Part shown: positions 24,687-37,220 of the stretch, piece by piece
Position numbering within the stretch: the first letter of the stretch is position 1
Layout: each line of letters begins with the position of its first letter
From: Byssothecium circinans
Taxonomy: Eukaryota; Ascomycota; Dothideomycetes; Pleosporales; Massarinaceae
NCBI GenBank assembly: GCA_010015675.1
Contig: ML976991.1
Span: forward strand, 775,805 to 839,804
Length of the DNA: 64,000 nucleotides
Reading direction: 5' to 3'
Program-made: the position numbers and the translations under genes
Notes under the pieces: generated by a model
Told to the model about the DNA's origin: nothing
Seen by the model: only the letters and a program-made list of their open reading frames with translations
Databases searched by the model: none

Positions 24687-25634
24687 ATGACCACGCAACA
24701 TCCCACCTTGATCAACTTGCCCCCTCCGCCATCCGACCCCGCTACACCTAACGATGCACCGTAAGACACCCCCTTCTGCTGCTTTCTCAACTCCACAGTG
24801 CTGACTCGAGTTTATAGGGGAACACCCAATTCTGCTACTACGACCATGTCCGAGCTGTCTACAGTAGCTATCAAGGACGGTCATCGTGGCCACTTCCCGC
24901 ATCACCACCACCCCGCCGATGCCGAACGCGCGGACCGCATCTCACGCTTGGCGGGACTCGAGCGCGTCACTGTCAGCCGCAACCCACATGGACTTGCACC
25001 TGGCACCGGAAGTGCTGCCAATCCTCCTCCCGGCTACTTCGATGCGAACAATCAACCACAGATCTTCCGTGAACGGAGCACTGTCGGCAGTGCAAGCGCG
25101 ACCGGCAGTGTTGGTGGCCGAACAACAACGTGGGCTAGTGGTAGCGATGTATTCGAACCGGACCGGATGAGTGAGGACCAGAACGACGAGACTTCGAGCA
25201 TTGGAGGCTTCAGTGATGAAGCTGCCTCCCTAGTCGGATTCGGAGAGGGCGCGAGGACACCAGCAAGACAACACAGCCAGATTGGCAGCCCCGCCATTGG
25301 CAAAGCAAGCGCAGTACCGCAACACCTGCGTGAACCAGGATCAGTCGGCTCGATCCCTGGCGTGGTTGCTCCTAGCAGCTCAGCAACTCCGCAGGCTTCA
25401 TCAAGTGTGGAGCAGCAGAAGCATGACACGAAGATGCTCGATGGCATGACTTATGACGATGGCGTTGTGGACACTACGAATCGCACACCTCCGTTGACTG
25501 GTCAAGGCCCTGGAAGTGCTACGACGGCAGAGCAAGTCATCCGCGAGAGATTGCTTCAGCGTCAGCGGCAGGCTGGCCAGGCTGGAGCTTCCAGTCAGGA
25601 GCCCATGGATTTGGAGCCGCAACGGGAGATGTAG
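24687..25634 (+). CDS. Conserved-looking disordered protein of unknown function
   Basis: Two exons, 24687-24760 and 24818-25634, join across a GTAAGA...TATAG intron in phase to 296 residues. The short first exon encodes MTTQHPTLINLPPPPSD, and the start sits in CAACATGA. The protein is Ser/Thr/Gly/Pro-rich and mostly disordered. It has a His-rich patch (GHFPHHHHPADAERADRISR, about 47-66), a motif DVFEPDRMSEDQNDETSSIGGF, then SDEAASLVGFGEGARTPAR (about 155-173), and a basic amphipathic C-terminal helix (VIRERLLQRQRQ). The motif-like islands suggest a conserved fungal protein, but I do not recognise it and assign no function. Confidence 0.65.
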
Positions 25635-26011
25635 TCAGCCCGAGTGTTCGTCTGTCGTTACTCCCATTACCTTTCTCATGTGATTTGTTCAGGAGTTTGA
25701 TGGTTTAGTTTCAAGTCTGCGTGAACTATGATTATGATGGAGGGTGCTGTGCAGAGGCAGCGGGAGCGATGTATTGATTGTATGTGTTACTTAGCATGAT
25801 ATCAGGAATATGAATTGTTCAAACAAACTTGTCTGCTCACTTCATCTTGGGATTCATCAGTCGTCAAAAAGTAAGGCGAATTTTGCCAAGCTGTTAGCGC
25901 TCGCTTATCGCTAGCCGCACTGCTGGCTGCGACTTCGAAATTGAGAAGTCACAACACCTCACTCGCTCATCAACCACTCCCACAGCCAATTCGACACGCA
26001 CATCCGTCGCT
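25635..26011. other. Intergenic, 377 bp, upstream of RPL29
   Basis: This contains the 3' flank of the preceding gene and the RPL29 promoter. No TATA box or other feature is obvious. Confidence 0.4.
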
Positions 26012-26425
26012 ATGGCCAGTAAGTTATTTGAAGGGCGTCTAAAGATTATAAGCTGACTGAGAGCTTAGAATCAAAGAATTCGTCCCAGCACAACCAGTCG
26101 AAGAAGAACCACAGGAACGGGTACGCATCTCCTATCCGCACACGACCACGAATATACCTCTGCGATTGCGCATTTCGCTGCTTCTAAAATCCTTGAAGAA
26201 CTGTTCGGCATGGAAGCTAATACATTGTGTGCAGTATCAAGAAACCCAAGACGCACCGATACCCCTCGCTCAAGGGAACCGACCCCAAGTTCCGAAGGAA
26301 CCACAGGCATGCTCTCCACGGCACCATGCGCGCTCTGGTGCGTCACACATATCGGACACCACACAATCGAATACTGACAACAGTCGCAGAAGGAGGTCAA
26401 GGAGGGCAAGCGGGACGCGGCATAA
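26012..26425 (+). CDS. RPL29: 60S ribosomal protein L29 (eL29)
   Basis: Four exons (26012-26018, 26069-26120, 26235-26337, 26390-26425) splice to a 65-residue, strongly basic protein beginning MAKSKNSSQHNQSKKNHRNG. It continues with IKKPKTHRYPSLKGTDPKFRRN, the hallmark of eL29 in fungi and animals. It is a small structural component of the large cytosolic ribosomal subunit. Three introns in 66 codons and a first exon of 7 nt explain why no single frame reveals the gene. The intron-dense 5' end is typical of fungal ribosomal protein genes. All splice sites are GT-AG and the phases agree. Confidence 0.92.
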
Positions 26426-28464
<2,039 letters not shown>

Positions 28465-28832
28465 GAGGAGAGAGTGTATGATGATTATGAAGTCTACGAT
28501 ACCAAGGCGTCGGGAGATGGAGGGGTTTAATGCTAATATGGGATATTCTTGGATAGCAAGAATTGGGAAACGGGTATAGATATATCTAGAGAGAGGGCAT
28601 ATCAATCAATTCCCTCGAAATTCGAAGCTTCAATGCAGATTCAGTATGCTAATGACGAGGCGAGCTATAGTGTACTAGGCTTCCACTCGCACATTCATAA
28701 ACGATGCTCACCATCCTATCTCCATGCAAGTCCCTCGAACCATCAATAACGCCTCGCTATGCAAAAAGACCAGCTCCGACGGTGAACATATGCAATATCC
28801 ATAACTAAAATGTAAGCTAATGAGCTTCGATA
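28465..28832. other. Convergent 3' flanks
   Basis: This is a 368-bp A/T-leaning spacer between the AMMECR1 and deubiquitinase gene ends. Nothing further is seen. Confidence 0.4.
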
Positions 28833-30686
28833 CTACTTCCTCCGCATATCCACCACGTCCAACGGCGCATTCCGCAGCTCAACGACATGCCCCGGCTTCA
28901 GCGCTTCTGTATATATATTATCGACGCTGTGAGGATGGAAGATACCCGGTTGAGTGCAGTTCAGTATTGTTTGTTTGCCTGGAGGATCAGTGAGGCGGAA
29001 ACAACCCCAGCTATACATTCCTTTCATTAGCGTGTGATCGTCAAACTGATAGGACTTGAGATTAGAAGGACGATGACAGCCTAAAAAGAGGAGAAGAAGG
29101 TGATGATGAAAAGGAGAAAAACGTACCTAGGCTCCTTACTCGGCGCACAAACAATAGCAATACTCTCCTTCATCATAACCTGATACCCGACATGCGTATG
29201 CAAATCCCGACTGCTCATAAAGCACGTCTGCGTCGGATGCGTGTGTATCCAACCCAAGACCATCAACTCCTCGCTATCACAGTAATCAAACAGTTCGCTC
29301 TCGTTGGTCATTTCGCAGGTATCGCTTGTGCTTGTTTGCGAAGGGATGATGAGTTTCGTGATGAATAGCGCGTTGGATTTTAAGATGCCACAGAGCATGC
29401 CGCAGGTTTCGAGGTTGAGACGCGTGTTGGTGGATGCGGCGGAGAGGAAATGAGAGCGCAGTTGAGAGGGGAGGAAGATGCTGCGGAGGGGGTCGCCGTT
29501 TTCGAGGTAGGCGCTGGGTTTGAATTGGACTTCGTCAAGTTCGGGGGCCGGAGTGCTGGGGCGCGCTGGGGAGGGGATTTTGTTGGGTACTGGCGGGCCG
29601 GTGGGAATTGGTTCTATGTATTTGCCTGGTACAGGAGGTGGAAGAGGGCGTGTGTATGGAAATGCTGGCGGTGGTATAGGAGGTTTGGGCGGAAGCGCTG
29701 GTGGTTGAGGTGCGGACTCCCTTCGCAGATGTTCTTTTGGTGGTCGTGCAGGTGCGCTGCCTGGTGATGGTAGTTGAGGGTCGGGAGTTGTCCAACGTTC
29801 TTGTGTGGTGTGCTGAGGTACTGATGGATAGGTATATGATGAGGAGTATCGCGAGGGAGTTGAGAGCTTTAGATGTCAGTACTACGATGCCAATAGAATG
29901 GCTAAAGACTTACCGAAGCGTACTGCGACGTCCGATGCCCATTCTGCTGTATCCGTCCAATCTCCTGAAGTTGACTTTGAAGTTCGTCGTCCCCCTCTTT
30001 ACTCTGTCTCTTCAGTTCACCTTCCCAATCTACCCACACCCCACCGGTCCTCCGCTCCTGCTCCTCTTCTTCCGACACGCCAGCCTGCCTTACACCCCGT
30101 CTCGCAGCATCCCTCCTTTTCACCTCTCTCTGCGCAAGTCTCGCCGCCAATGATTGATTACCCTCCGCGTCAAGTGAAGGTCTATCAAAGCTTCTCCTCG
30201 CACCCCGCTCATTCAGCGACAGGCCATCTAGCTCTTGCGACAGTCTACCAGTCCTTCCCTCAAGCGATTGGAGCGCCAGCGACTGAGCTTTTTTGCGCTT
30301 CAGCCAGTCTTCATGCCTCTTCTTTATGCGCGGTCTGATCTCTTCAAGCTTCTGGAGCTCAGCGGGTAATGTAGCGATGGCTGCCTTCAGAGGTATTTTG
30401 TTCTCGGGTAGGTTCGCCTGGGGATGCGTGCGCAGATGTTCGAGGACGAGATTTGCGTGCCGGTAGAGTATCACGTAGACTTGTGCATCGTTGCCTTCTG
30501 CTTCGTAGACTTGGGCCTATTCTCATTAGCAAACAGTACTGGATGGAAAGTAAATGGACATACCTCTCTCTGCATATTGCTAGCAGTGCGCAGCCAGCTT
30601 TTCAACGGTATGTAGTCATTATACTCGTAATTCGAAGCTCTATCCGTAAGCTCCTGTACGGTCTCGGGAAGATTGATCCCCGCCAT
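28833..30686 (-). CDS. AMSH/Sst2-type JAMM deubiquitinase
   Basis: Four exons (30564-30686, 29914-30516, 29127-29866, 28833-29010) join in phase to 547 residues. The N-terminus (RASNYEYNDYIPLKSWLRTA, then VYVILYRHANLVLEHL) is the helical USP8/AMSH-type domain. A coiled, charged segment and a Pro-rich linker follow (PPALPPKPPIPPP, about 310-322). The C-terminal JAMM/MPN+ domain has Glu near 395 (LETCGMLCG) and HTHPTQTCFMSSRD at 450-463, giving His450, His452 and Asp463 as zinc ligands. SWGCFRLTDPPG and LRNAPLDVVDMR close the fold. AMSH/Sst2 cleaves Lys63-linked ubiquitin chains at endosomes and works with ESCRT-0 in receptor sorting. All key residues are present. Confidence 0.92.
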
Positions 30687-31378
30687 CGTTTGTTGTTGCG
30701 ATTATCGTAGTGTGAGTAATAGTGGCGGTGGTTTGATGGGGGTTCGTGAGCGCTGCTCATATGGTGAATAGCGGCCTTCACCGGCAAGGCAGCAATAATT
30801 GTTTCATTTGTGTGAAGGGAAGCGCGCTGTTTCGTGTGCCTGGACGCTAGCACTGTGATGGCTGCTGGATGGTGCTGGGGCTTGTTTCCGCGTCATCGCG
30901 GGGCTGTCACGCACGAGCCGCATTGCTCAGATGTGGAAGTTGGGCATCGATGTGGACAATCCAGGAAGTGCTTCATAACTGATCTTTCACAATTCTAGTG
31001 TGCAATTTCCTGACGTAATGTGTCACCTTCAAAGAGACTCATTCCTTGGTCGCACGGCTTGGAATAGAGTCTAACGTTCAAGTTCAAGCTACAGGACTCG
31101 GCTGGACAGGACTTCAGGACTGTCACGCCATCACGTGTGGATGTCCCTCAATCTTGCACGTTTCACAGCCTAGATAATTCGTTACATGTATGGCGACATG
31201 TGAATAACCAATCTCCAAAGCAACTAACTTCAGTATCGAGGCACCAGGGTCAAATGTGATATGAAGAATTCATAGCGCGCATCTAGCTCCAATCCACTGT
31301 AAGGATACAACCAGGTGACACCGTTCAATAAAGCAAGCCAAGGGGTATACATATCTCAACTACTCAGCCTCCGAATCC
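30687..31378. other. Intergenic, 0.7 kb
   Basis: This contains the promoter of the deubiquitinase gene and the 3' flank of PKR1. No ORF or RNA gene is supported. Confidence 0.4.
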
Positions 31379-32059
31379 TCATCTGTCCCCAGAATCCTGC
31401 GAGAGCTTCTCCCACTCCGAATCCGTGCTTAGCTCTCCCGTAGACTCCCCCATGCTCCTCCTCTTCTTCACCGCATCGTCAACCAGCGGCGCCAACTTCG
31501 TACTCGCACCTGTCGTAGTCGCGCCCACAGGTCTAGAAGTCGTTTGAATCGGCGTTGCTTCTCTACCCCTCCCAACCCCCGGGTATTCCTCCTCGCTAGG
31601 CTTCTCGACAAATACCGTGCTCTGCATTCCTGGCCTAGGAGCTCTAGGCTTCGGGCCCGGTTTGAGCGTCGCTTTCTCCTCTTTCTCCCTCTTCTTCACA
31701 TCTAACTCAGGCTCCACTTCTGTATCATCTCCTTCACCCTCGGCATCCCCGTCTTCGCCTGCTTCCTCCCTGCCGCCGCCACTTCTTCCCTTCTTCGCCT
31801 CCCTAATGCGCTTCGCTTCCTCCTCTTTTGCCTGCGCTTCTCTGATCTCGGCCGCGAACCAATTTATCGCCCACCAGAGGCCTGCGGTCAGGGCGGAAAG
31901 GATAACAAAGTGGATAGAGTAGGTTGCGATGAGTAGGGCAAAGAAGAGGAGTTGGAGGGCTGCGAAAGTGGCGTTTGTGGCTACGAGGAGAGTCGGGGTG
32001 GGACCTGGGGTGAAGATGGAGTTGAAAAGGTTCTCGAAGAAGGTGGCTACCGCAGCCAT
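31379..32059 (-). CDS. PKR1: ER V-ATPase assembly factor Pkr1
   Basis: This is a single exon of 226 residues starting at ATG 32059. The signature N-terminus FFENLFNSIFTPGPTPTLL is followed by two membrane segments (about 23-45 and 48-70) ending in the diagnostic GLWWAINWFAAEI. This is the Pkr1 domain (fungal Pkr1/Smk1-like), an ER membrane protein needed for assembly of the V0 sector of the vacuolar H+-ATPase. The tail is long and disordered, with an acidic run (GEDGDAEGEGDDTE) and a basic Pro stretch (KPGPKPRAPRPG), and is longer than in yeast, as is common in filamentous fungi. Confidence 0.88.
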   Translation of the reverse strand: MAAVATFFENLFNSIFTPGPTPTLLVATNATFAALQLLFFALLIATYSIHFVILSALTAGLWWAINWFAAEIREAQAKEEEAKRIREAKKGRSGGGREEAGEDGDAEGEGDDTEVEPELDVKKREKEEKATLKPGPKPRAPRPGMQSTVFVEKPSEEEYPGVGRGREATPIQTTSRPVGATTTGASTKLAPLVDDAVKKRRSMGESTGELSTDSEWEKLSQDSGDR

Positions 32060-33001
32060 GTTTGCGGTGTTTTTTTCTGTTGACTGGTGCGAAGCGAGGA
32101 TGGATGGTGAAGTTGAAGGTATGGTGGAGTAGTACGCGCGCGTTTATGAGCGTTGGCAGGCTGGTGGTTCAGCTCGTTCGTGAGGTGGTTGGATTGGGCT
32201 GGAACTATGAGCGCGCGGGGGAGATGAGACGAGAGGTGACGTTTATGAGCTGCCCCGCGATGGATGCCTAGCAGACAGAATAGATGCCACGATTGCAAAT
32301 GCGAAAGTAACACCACGTTGCCTTTCCGTTCCCTTCACGTGTTGGTGCAGTCTCCAGGTCCGCGCGTTGGTTGTGGAGTGCAGAGAGCGGATCAGCGGAG
32401 TACTTGGGCAGAAGAAAGCTGGAGTGCAAGTCCAGCACTGCCCTGACGTGTCTGGCGTTTCGCGGGGCTGGCTTGAATCGGCAAAGCTGCATTCCCGAGA
32501 TTGAGCACGGCCGCTTTATGGAGATTGGTCAGATACCAAGGGTACTTGGTCACGTCTACATGTTGTATATGGATATTAATGGCGTGGTGGTAGGCAGTAT
32601 TTGTTAATAATGGAGAATTGAGTGGGGAAGGCGGTGAGTCTCCCTCGCGGGAAGATAAACTCGGAAAATATCCTACCAAAACTCGCGTTTCTACTAAAGC
32701 TCAGCAATTAGGTGAATGTAAGCGTCTGAATCACCCGTGGATGGGTTTTGCGAAGTATGATTGTTGGCTTGTTTTTTGAGATTTGCTATCGCGAGGGAGT
32801 GTGAAGAGAGCAGACGGGCGGCTTTGACATCATGTCAACAAGAGAACACCGCTACAGAACCGATAGCTTGAACACCACGACAGAAGGCATTGAACCAATT
32901 TCCCAATAATATTCGATATGCATAGTGTCTAAACCATCGTCCTGCTCAGAATCGACAGACGCTCTTGCCGCCCAAAGCACCAGGCCCATGCACCCTGGCT
33001 C
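32060..33001. other. Intergenic, 0.9 kb
   Basis: This contains the PKR1 promoter and the 3' flank of the next leftward gene. Short frames here lack protein character. Nothing else is recognised. Confidence 0.4.
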
Positions 33002-33595
33002 TCACATGACCACGCACCCCGGACCACCCTCCTTGACTTTGTGTTTGTACTTGCGAAAGTGGCGCTCATCTCTTCTGTAGCTGCTCTTCCCTCCATCGTA
33101 ATAACCGCTATAGCGATCATCGTAGCAATCCCCATACCCATCATCGTAGTAAGCCATTGTGGGATTTGGAGCCGTCCTATGAACGACCATGCCCATATTC
33201 GGAGAGGTAATCCCCATAGCCGGAGAAGCCATTCCCATGACCGGAGAAGCTGGACCAAGAAGCCTGTGATCGACGCCAAAGCCTGGAATCATCGGTCGAG
33301 CTCCCCAATCCTGATGGAGTACTTGAGCACCACCCCAGTGTCCAGGAATGACTTGAGGATCGCTCATCTGGCTTCGAATCATCTGGTTACAACCCCATGG
33401 ACCTTGGATCATTTCGATGGTGTCGGGGCTGGCGAAACCGCCGAAGCATTGGGGGCAAACACCAGGGGGGGCAATGCACATCTGCACGATAGTGCGCACA
33501 GGGCAGCTGAGAAAGTCGCGGCGAAAGGCACATGAGTCGGTCATAGAGACCCATGAATGACCACAGTGGGAGTCGTACTGCGTGCAAAAGCACAT
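33002..33595 (-). CDS. Small Cys/His protein with CGH motif, unknown function
   Basis: This single exon of 197 residues starts at a true ATG (33595). The N-terminal 60 residues are Cys-rich: MCFCTQYDSHCGHSW, then SCAFRRDFLSCP and CIAPPGVCPQC, spacing that suggests a small metal-binding or disulfide fold. The middle is Gly/Pro/Met-rich with a repeated GPASPVMGMASPAMGITSP pattern. The end is Tyr/Asp-rich and then basic (HFRKYKHKVKEG). There is no signal peptide. Short proteins with a leading YxxCGH pattern are common in Pezizomycotina and lack an assigned role. Two shorter ORFs at 52145 and 52725 share the pattern. Confidence 0.6.
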   Translation of the reverse strand: MCFCTQYDSHCGHSWVSMTDSCAFRRDFLSCPVRTIVQMCIAPPGVCPQCFGGFASPDTIEMIQGPWGCNQMIRSQMSDPQVIPGHWGGAQVLHQDWGARPMIPGFGVDHRLLGPASPVMGMASPAMGITSPNMGMVVHRTAPNPTMAYYDDGYGDCYDDRYSGYYDGGKSSYRRDERHFRKYKHKVKEGGPGCVVM

Positions 33596-33996
33596 GTTGG
33601 TGGTGGAGGGAAGGAGGAAAGGCTGTAGGTGGGAGGATGGAGCTGTTGTGGGAAGGATGCCGGGGTGGAGAGCCTCGTCTTGTGTAGCGGATCAGTCTGG
33701 GAGAGGAAGTAAGATCCGGAATCCAGAGGTGAGGAGGTGAGGAAACGTTGACACACTTGATTGAGCAATGGTGCGCAATTGGGAAAGATTCGAAGGTATT
33801 GTTCGATTTATAGCATGGCTACAGCTCGTAGCGTGAAGAACGGCAGCCTTCTCTTCCAATATTGACGATGCAAGCTCTGTGAATCCATCGTCGACATTGA
33901 AGCTCGAAGCCCCAGTTGGTTCCAAACTGACGACTTTCGTGAAGAGTGCGAGTTGGATGTGACGCGTAAGCTCCGGCGTTCGAAGAATTGAAGAAT
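33596..33996. other. Intergenic, 0.4 kb
   Basis: This contains the promoter of the leftward Cys/His gene and the 3' UTR of SDHAF3. A 102-codon frame here lacks support. Confidence 0.4.
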
Positions 33997-34520
33997 TCAC
34001 TTGTCGCTGTATGGCTTCAAACTGTCATCTTTATCTTCTTCCAGCTCTTGTTTCCGGATAGCCTGCATGAGTTCGTAGAGCTGGCCGATTTGTTGGTCTG
34101 CATTCAATGTTAGCTTGCCGAATCGTTTTGTGAATGGTAGATGATCACCACCTACCACTCATTTTATCTATTTTGGTCTTGTCCATTTTCTCGCCTTTCC
34201 AGCTGTCACCCTCGACAATTTGGGCGTAGCGCTGCCATTCTGTAAGAAACCCGATCTTGGTTCAAGGTCAGTAGACCGCCCAGTACATTAGATTATACAC
34301 ATACAATATGAACGGGGTTGTCAATATCTTTATGTGCTCGCCATTCAGATTTTAGGTATTTATCACCTAAGACTCGTTGTTCAAAATCTAGCTTCCGATG
34401 GCAACGAAGCAACCGTCGATATAAGGGGATTGGGGAAAGAAGTGCCATTGGAGCCGGCCGGAACGGCTTTGATGCGCCGGCATCGGTAGCGACTGCAAGT
34501 AATCGATTGAAATATCTCAT
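33997..34520 (-). CDS. SDH7: Succinate dehydrogenase assembly factor 3 (Acn9/Sdh7, LYR protein)
   Basis: Three exons (34305-34520, 34156-34255, 33997-34097) encode 138 residues. After a basic N-terminal presequence (MRYFNRLLAVA) comes the LYR motif in IPLYRRLLRCHRK. KYLKSEWRAHKDIDNPVHI follows and, after splicing, IGFLTEWQRYAQIVEGDSW and DKMSDQQIGQLYELMQAIRK. These are the signature blocks of SDHAF3/Acn9, a mitochondrial matrix chaperone that protects the Fe-S subunit Sdh2 during assembly of complex II. I chose the internal ATG at 34520 because codons upstream of it include no ATG. Introns are 49 and 58 bp with standard signals. Confidence 0.9.
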
Positions 34521-34702
34521 CGCGGTCAGGATGTACAAGTTTGATGGTATGTGGAGAGATGGAGATGGACATCAAATGCCATGAAGAAAGTCATGACGCT
34601 GATGGTGATGACCTCGGTTGGTTACTAAGCCACTCCACAATCTCCCATTGGATCAGGCGACGACATCTCCACACACCGCTCTGGCCATTCCTCACATCAA
34701 CT
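34521..34702. promoter_or_regulatory. Compact bidirectional promoter (182 bp) between SDH7 and MTQ2
   Basis: The start codons of two divergent housekeeping genes, mitochondrial complex II assembly and release-factor methylation, are only 182 bp apart, so promoters and 5' UTRs must overlap or be shared. No TATA box is evident. I infer that an in-frame upstream extension of MTQ2 is not coding. Confidence 0.5.
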
Positions 34703-35467
34703 ATGCTACCAACACCTTCGACTTCACACGTCTGCTTCGACCGCGTATATGAGCCGGCCGAGGACTCGTTCCTCCTCCTTGACGCACTCTCATCAAAATC
34801 CGAAAGCAGCTTCCTTCACAGCCGTTTTAATGGGTCATCAAGTACTCCGCCGCTTGTGCTTGAAGCAGGCGTGGGATCAGGGGTTGTGTTAGCCTTCGCT
34901 GCCGCCAACGCGAAGAGTATATTTGGTCGAAAGGACCTACTGACTCTCGGAACTGACATCAATAGCTTTGCCTGCCAAGCAGCTTCGCAGACCATTCACA
35001 CCGCCCTGAAAGACAATGGCCACCCTAGCTCGACAGCCCTTGATGTTGTGAACGGCGACCTCGCATCCTCGATACGTCCACACTCAGTTGACGTCTTCAT
35101 TTTCAACCCGCCCTACGTACCTGCTGAGCTGCCGGACTTTTCACGCCATGACTGTTTCAACGCACTGCCGCAGGGACGAAACACTACGACGTTCGATCAA
35201 GACACATACTTGCTCGAACTCTCATATGCTGGAGGAGTAGATGGAATGGTTGTCACAAATCGAATGTTGGAGCAAATACCAGAAATACTGGATCCAGAGA
35301 GAGGGGTTGCCTATGTATTGCTGTGCGCCCAAAACAAACCCGATGAAGTGAAGAGAAAGATCACCAATTGGGGATTAGGTTGGAAGGTAGAAACAGTGGG
35401 CTCGAGTGGAAAACAGGCTGGTTGGGAGAAGTTACAGATCTTGAGAATCTGGAAGAGCAAGGCATGA
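34703..35467 (+). CDS. MTQ2: eRF1 glutamine-N5 methyltransferase Mtq2 (HemK2 family)
   Basis: This is a single exon. I start it at ATG 34703 (MLPTPSTSHV), giving 254 residues. RVYEPAEDSFLLLDAL (about 14-29) is the family N-terminus, LEAGVGSG (53-60) binds AdoMet, GTDIN (83-87) is the acidic motif, and NPPYVP (135-140) is the catalytic motif that holds the glutamine amide. Mtq2, with its partner Trm112, methylates the GGQ glutamine of release factor eRF1 in the cytosol. All catalytic residues are intact. The upstream continuation of the frame lacks family similarity. Confidence 0.92.
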   Translation: MLPTPSTSHVCFDRVYEPAEDSFLLLDALSSKSESSFLHSRFNGSSSTPPLVLEAGVGSGVVLAFAAANAKSIFGRKDLLTLGTDINSFACQAASQTIHTALKDNGHPSSTALDVVNGDLASSIRPHSVDVFIFNPPYVPAELPDFSRHDCFNALPQGRNTTTFDQDTYLLELSYAGGVDGMVVTNRMLEQIPEILDPERGVAYVLLCAQNKPDEVKRKITNWGLGWKVETVGSSGKQAGWEKLQILRIWKSKA

Positions 35468-35587
35468 TCAAAAGCAGGAACAAGCGGTACAGTTAGTGTC
35501 AAAAGTCTGTCAAGGCTTTCTATATTCCGGGCCTAGCAAAACATTCCAGAAATTCTGCACTAGCAATGCATGCAGTTCCCCTCACGC

Positions 35588-36709
35588 TCAGGGCCCGAAC
35601 TTTACCTCCATATCTATCAACGCTGTTTGCCCACCGAATACCTTCAAACGTGTGTACGCTTCCGGAACCATATTGTTTACCAGCTTTTCCACCGTCGGAC
35701 GCGCACTAGGAGTTGTGCGGAGGCACTGTCTCATCCACTTACTAAGCTCGGTTCCGTATTGGTGGTTGTATTGGAGCTCTCCATCCTTGTCTGACACCAT
35801 TCCGCGACGTTGCTGCTGTCTCTCTGAAAGATCGATGGGTGTGACCTCTCGCGGGACGTTAGCTGCATAGTACCGACGAGGCGTCGAATACTCTTGAGCC
35901 GAACGAGGGTGCAAGCCGTCCATGCCAATGCGCTCGTTGGTATATTGGTCAACGTCCCCAAGCGGCGCCTTACCGAGTGCCACGTAGTGCACGCACGCAC
36001 CCAAGGCCCATACGTCGGCAGCCTTGCGGTTTATGAAGGGGTTCTCTGGTGGCTGCCACTCGAACGTACCGCACCTCGACGGCCTCCTGGCCTTGCCTAA
36101 CGAATATTTTGTGGCAAGGCCAAAGTCGATCAGCTTGAAGGATGGATACGTGCTGCCGTTCTCGGCAACCAAAATATTCCTCGGCTTGATGTCCCGGTGG
36201 ATCAGCGGGGTGCGGGTGTCTCGGCGAGGACCTATCTCGTTCTGTATGAACGCGATTGCCTGGGCTATCTGTACGAACATCCGCCATATGTAAGCTTCGG
36301 GCACCGGTTTCTCGCGCTTGTTGACAAAGTTGTTCTTTCGCCAGTCCACGACGTCACCCAAAGGAAAATGTGGAAATATCGCCGTCCCATGGTCGTAGTC
36401 GGGTGATGAGGGCTCGTAAAAGATATGCTTGGCGAGGCGATTACAGTCCGGGAGACTCTTCAATACGCGGATTTCGAACGGTATTCTCTTGGGCCCATCG
36501 CGGGAAGAGATCCTGATGACCTTCTTGACGACCAGGTCCTTCGCGTTCAATTTGGATTCCATGAGTGCGACATAGTTGTTGAGGTCCTTCTTCTTCTTCC
36601 AGTCTCGTGAGTTCCAACGGGAGGCGGGGTGGGAGGCGGTGGTTTTGGCGCGCTTCGTCTGCGGCGCGGGGTGCCCTTGCGGGTCGCTGCTAGCTACGTG
36701 CTTCACCAT
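35588..36709 (-). CDS. Protein kinase with atypical N-lobe
   Basis: This single exon starts at ATG 36709 and encodes 373 residues. HRDIKPRN (171-178), DFG (195-197), PPE (220-222) and DVWALGA (232-238) give the complete catalytic and activation-segment core of a Ser/Thr kinase. The N-lobe is unusual: no GxGxxG loop is recognisable before the possible Lys region (LVVKKVIRISSRDGPKRIPFEIRVL), so ATP binding may be altered. The first 40 residues are basic (TKRAKTT, WKKKK), hinting at nuclear location. I cannot name the subfamily; a fungal-specific kinase distantly NEK-like is possible. Confidence 0.8.
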   Translation of the reverse strand: MVKHVASSDPQGHPAPQTKRAKTTASHPASRWNSRDWKKKKDLNNYVALMESKLNAKDLVVKKVIRISSRDGPKRIPFEIRVLKSLPDCNRLAKHIFYEPSSPDYDHGTAIFPHFPLGDVVDWRKNNFVNKREKPVPEAYIWRMFVQIAQAIAFIQNEIGPRRDTRTPLIHRDIKPRNILVAENGSTYPSFKLIDFGLATKYSLGKARRPSRCGTFEWQPPENPFINRKAADVWALGACVHYVALGKAPLGDVDQYTNERIGMDGLHPRSAQEYSTPRRYYAANVPREVTPIDLSERQQQRRGMVSDKDGELQYNHQYGTELSKWMRQCLRTTPSARPTVEKLVNNMVPEAYTRLKVFGGQTALIDMEVKFGP

Positions 36710-37220
36710 CGTGGGTTGGAAGGGGTTGGCTGTACTGTATCGAGTTAGCAGGCAGCTGGTGGACGTCACCGTGGGCAGTCTGTATCCGTATGGCCAAGAG
36801 AATAGTATGTTGAGTAAAGTGGCGGGGCAGGCTCACGGTAGCCTACGTAAACAAACAAACGAAATATATCTCGCAGTGAAAGAGATGATGGAGGGCCATT
36901 GGAAGGGAGTGCTGTATATCGTGACATTTCTCTGCAGCCTAGAGGGCCCGTCAAGCGTGAAACCAGGATGATTGGCTGCTCAGCGGAGCTCCTCCCTCAC
37001 ACTTTCGTTCGTTCCTGCCTTGAAGTGAGTGAATGTGGTAAGCACGTGATATATGCCAAGCCAAAAGCGATCCAAGCTTGTGCCTAATCGTAAATTCGAG
37101 TTCCCAGACTGAGCTTCCCCGCCACTTCAGCGACGCCAACAAGCGTACATCAGTCGCGCACCTTTTGCACCGTCTACAGAATTACGTCCAATACTTTGTG
37201 CGAGCCGACATACCGCCATC
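36710..37220. promoter_or_regulatory. Divergent promoter region between kinase and SMD1 genes
   Basis: This is 511 bp between two divergent start codons. The open frames found here are extensions of neighbouring coding frames or chance. No clear core elements are seen. Confidence 0.4.

Noticed and set aside
33692..34000. 102-codon minus-strand ORF overlapping the SDH7 stop
   Set aside because: It overlaps the SDH7 3' end in another frame and has no family content.
35496..36971. Several plus-strand ORFs across the kinase gene
   Set aside because: They are antisense shadows of a well-supported kinase.
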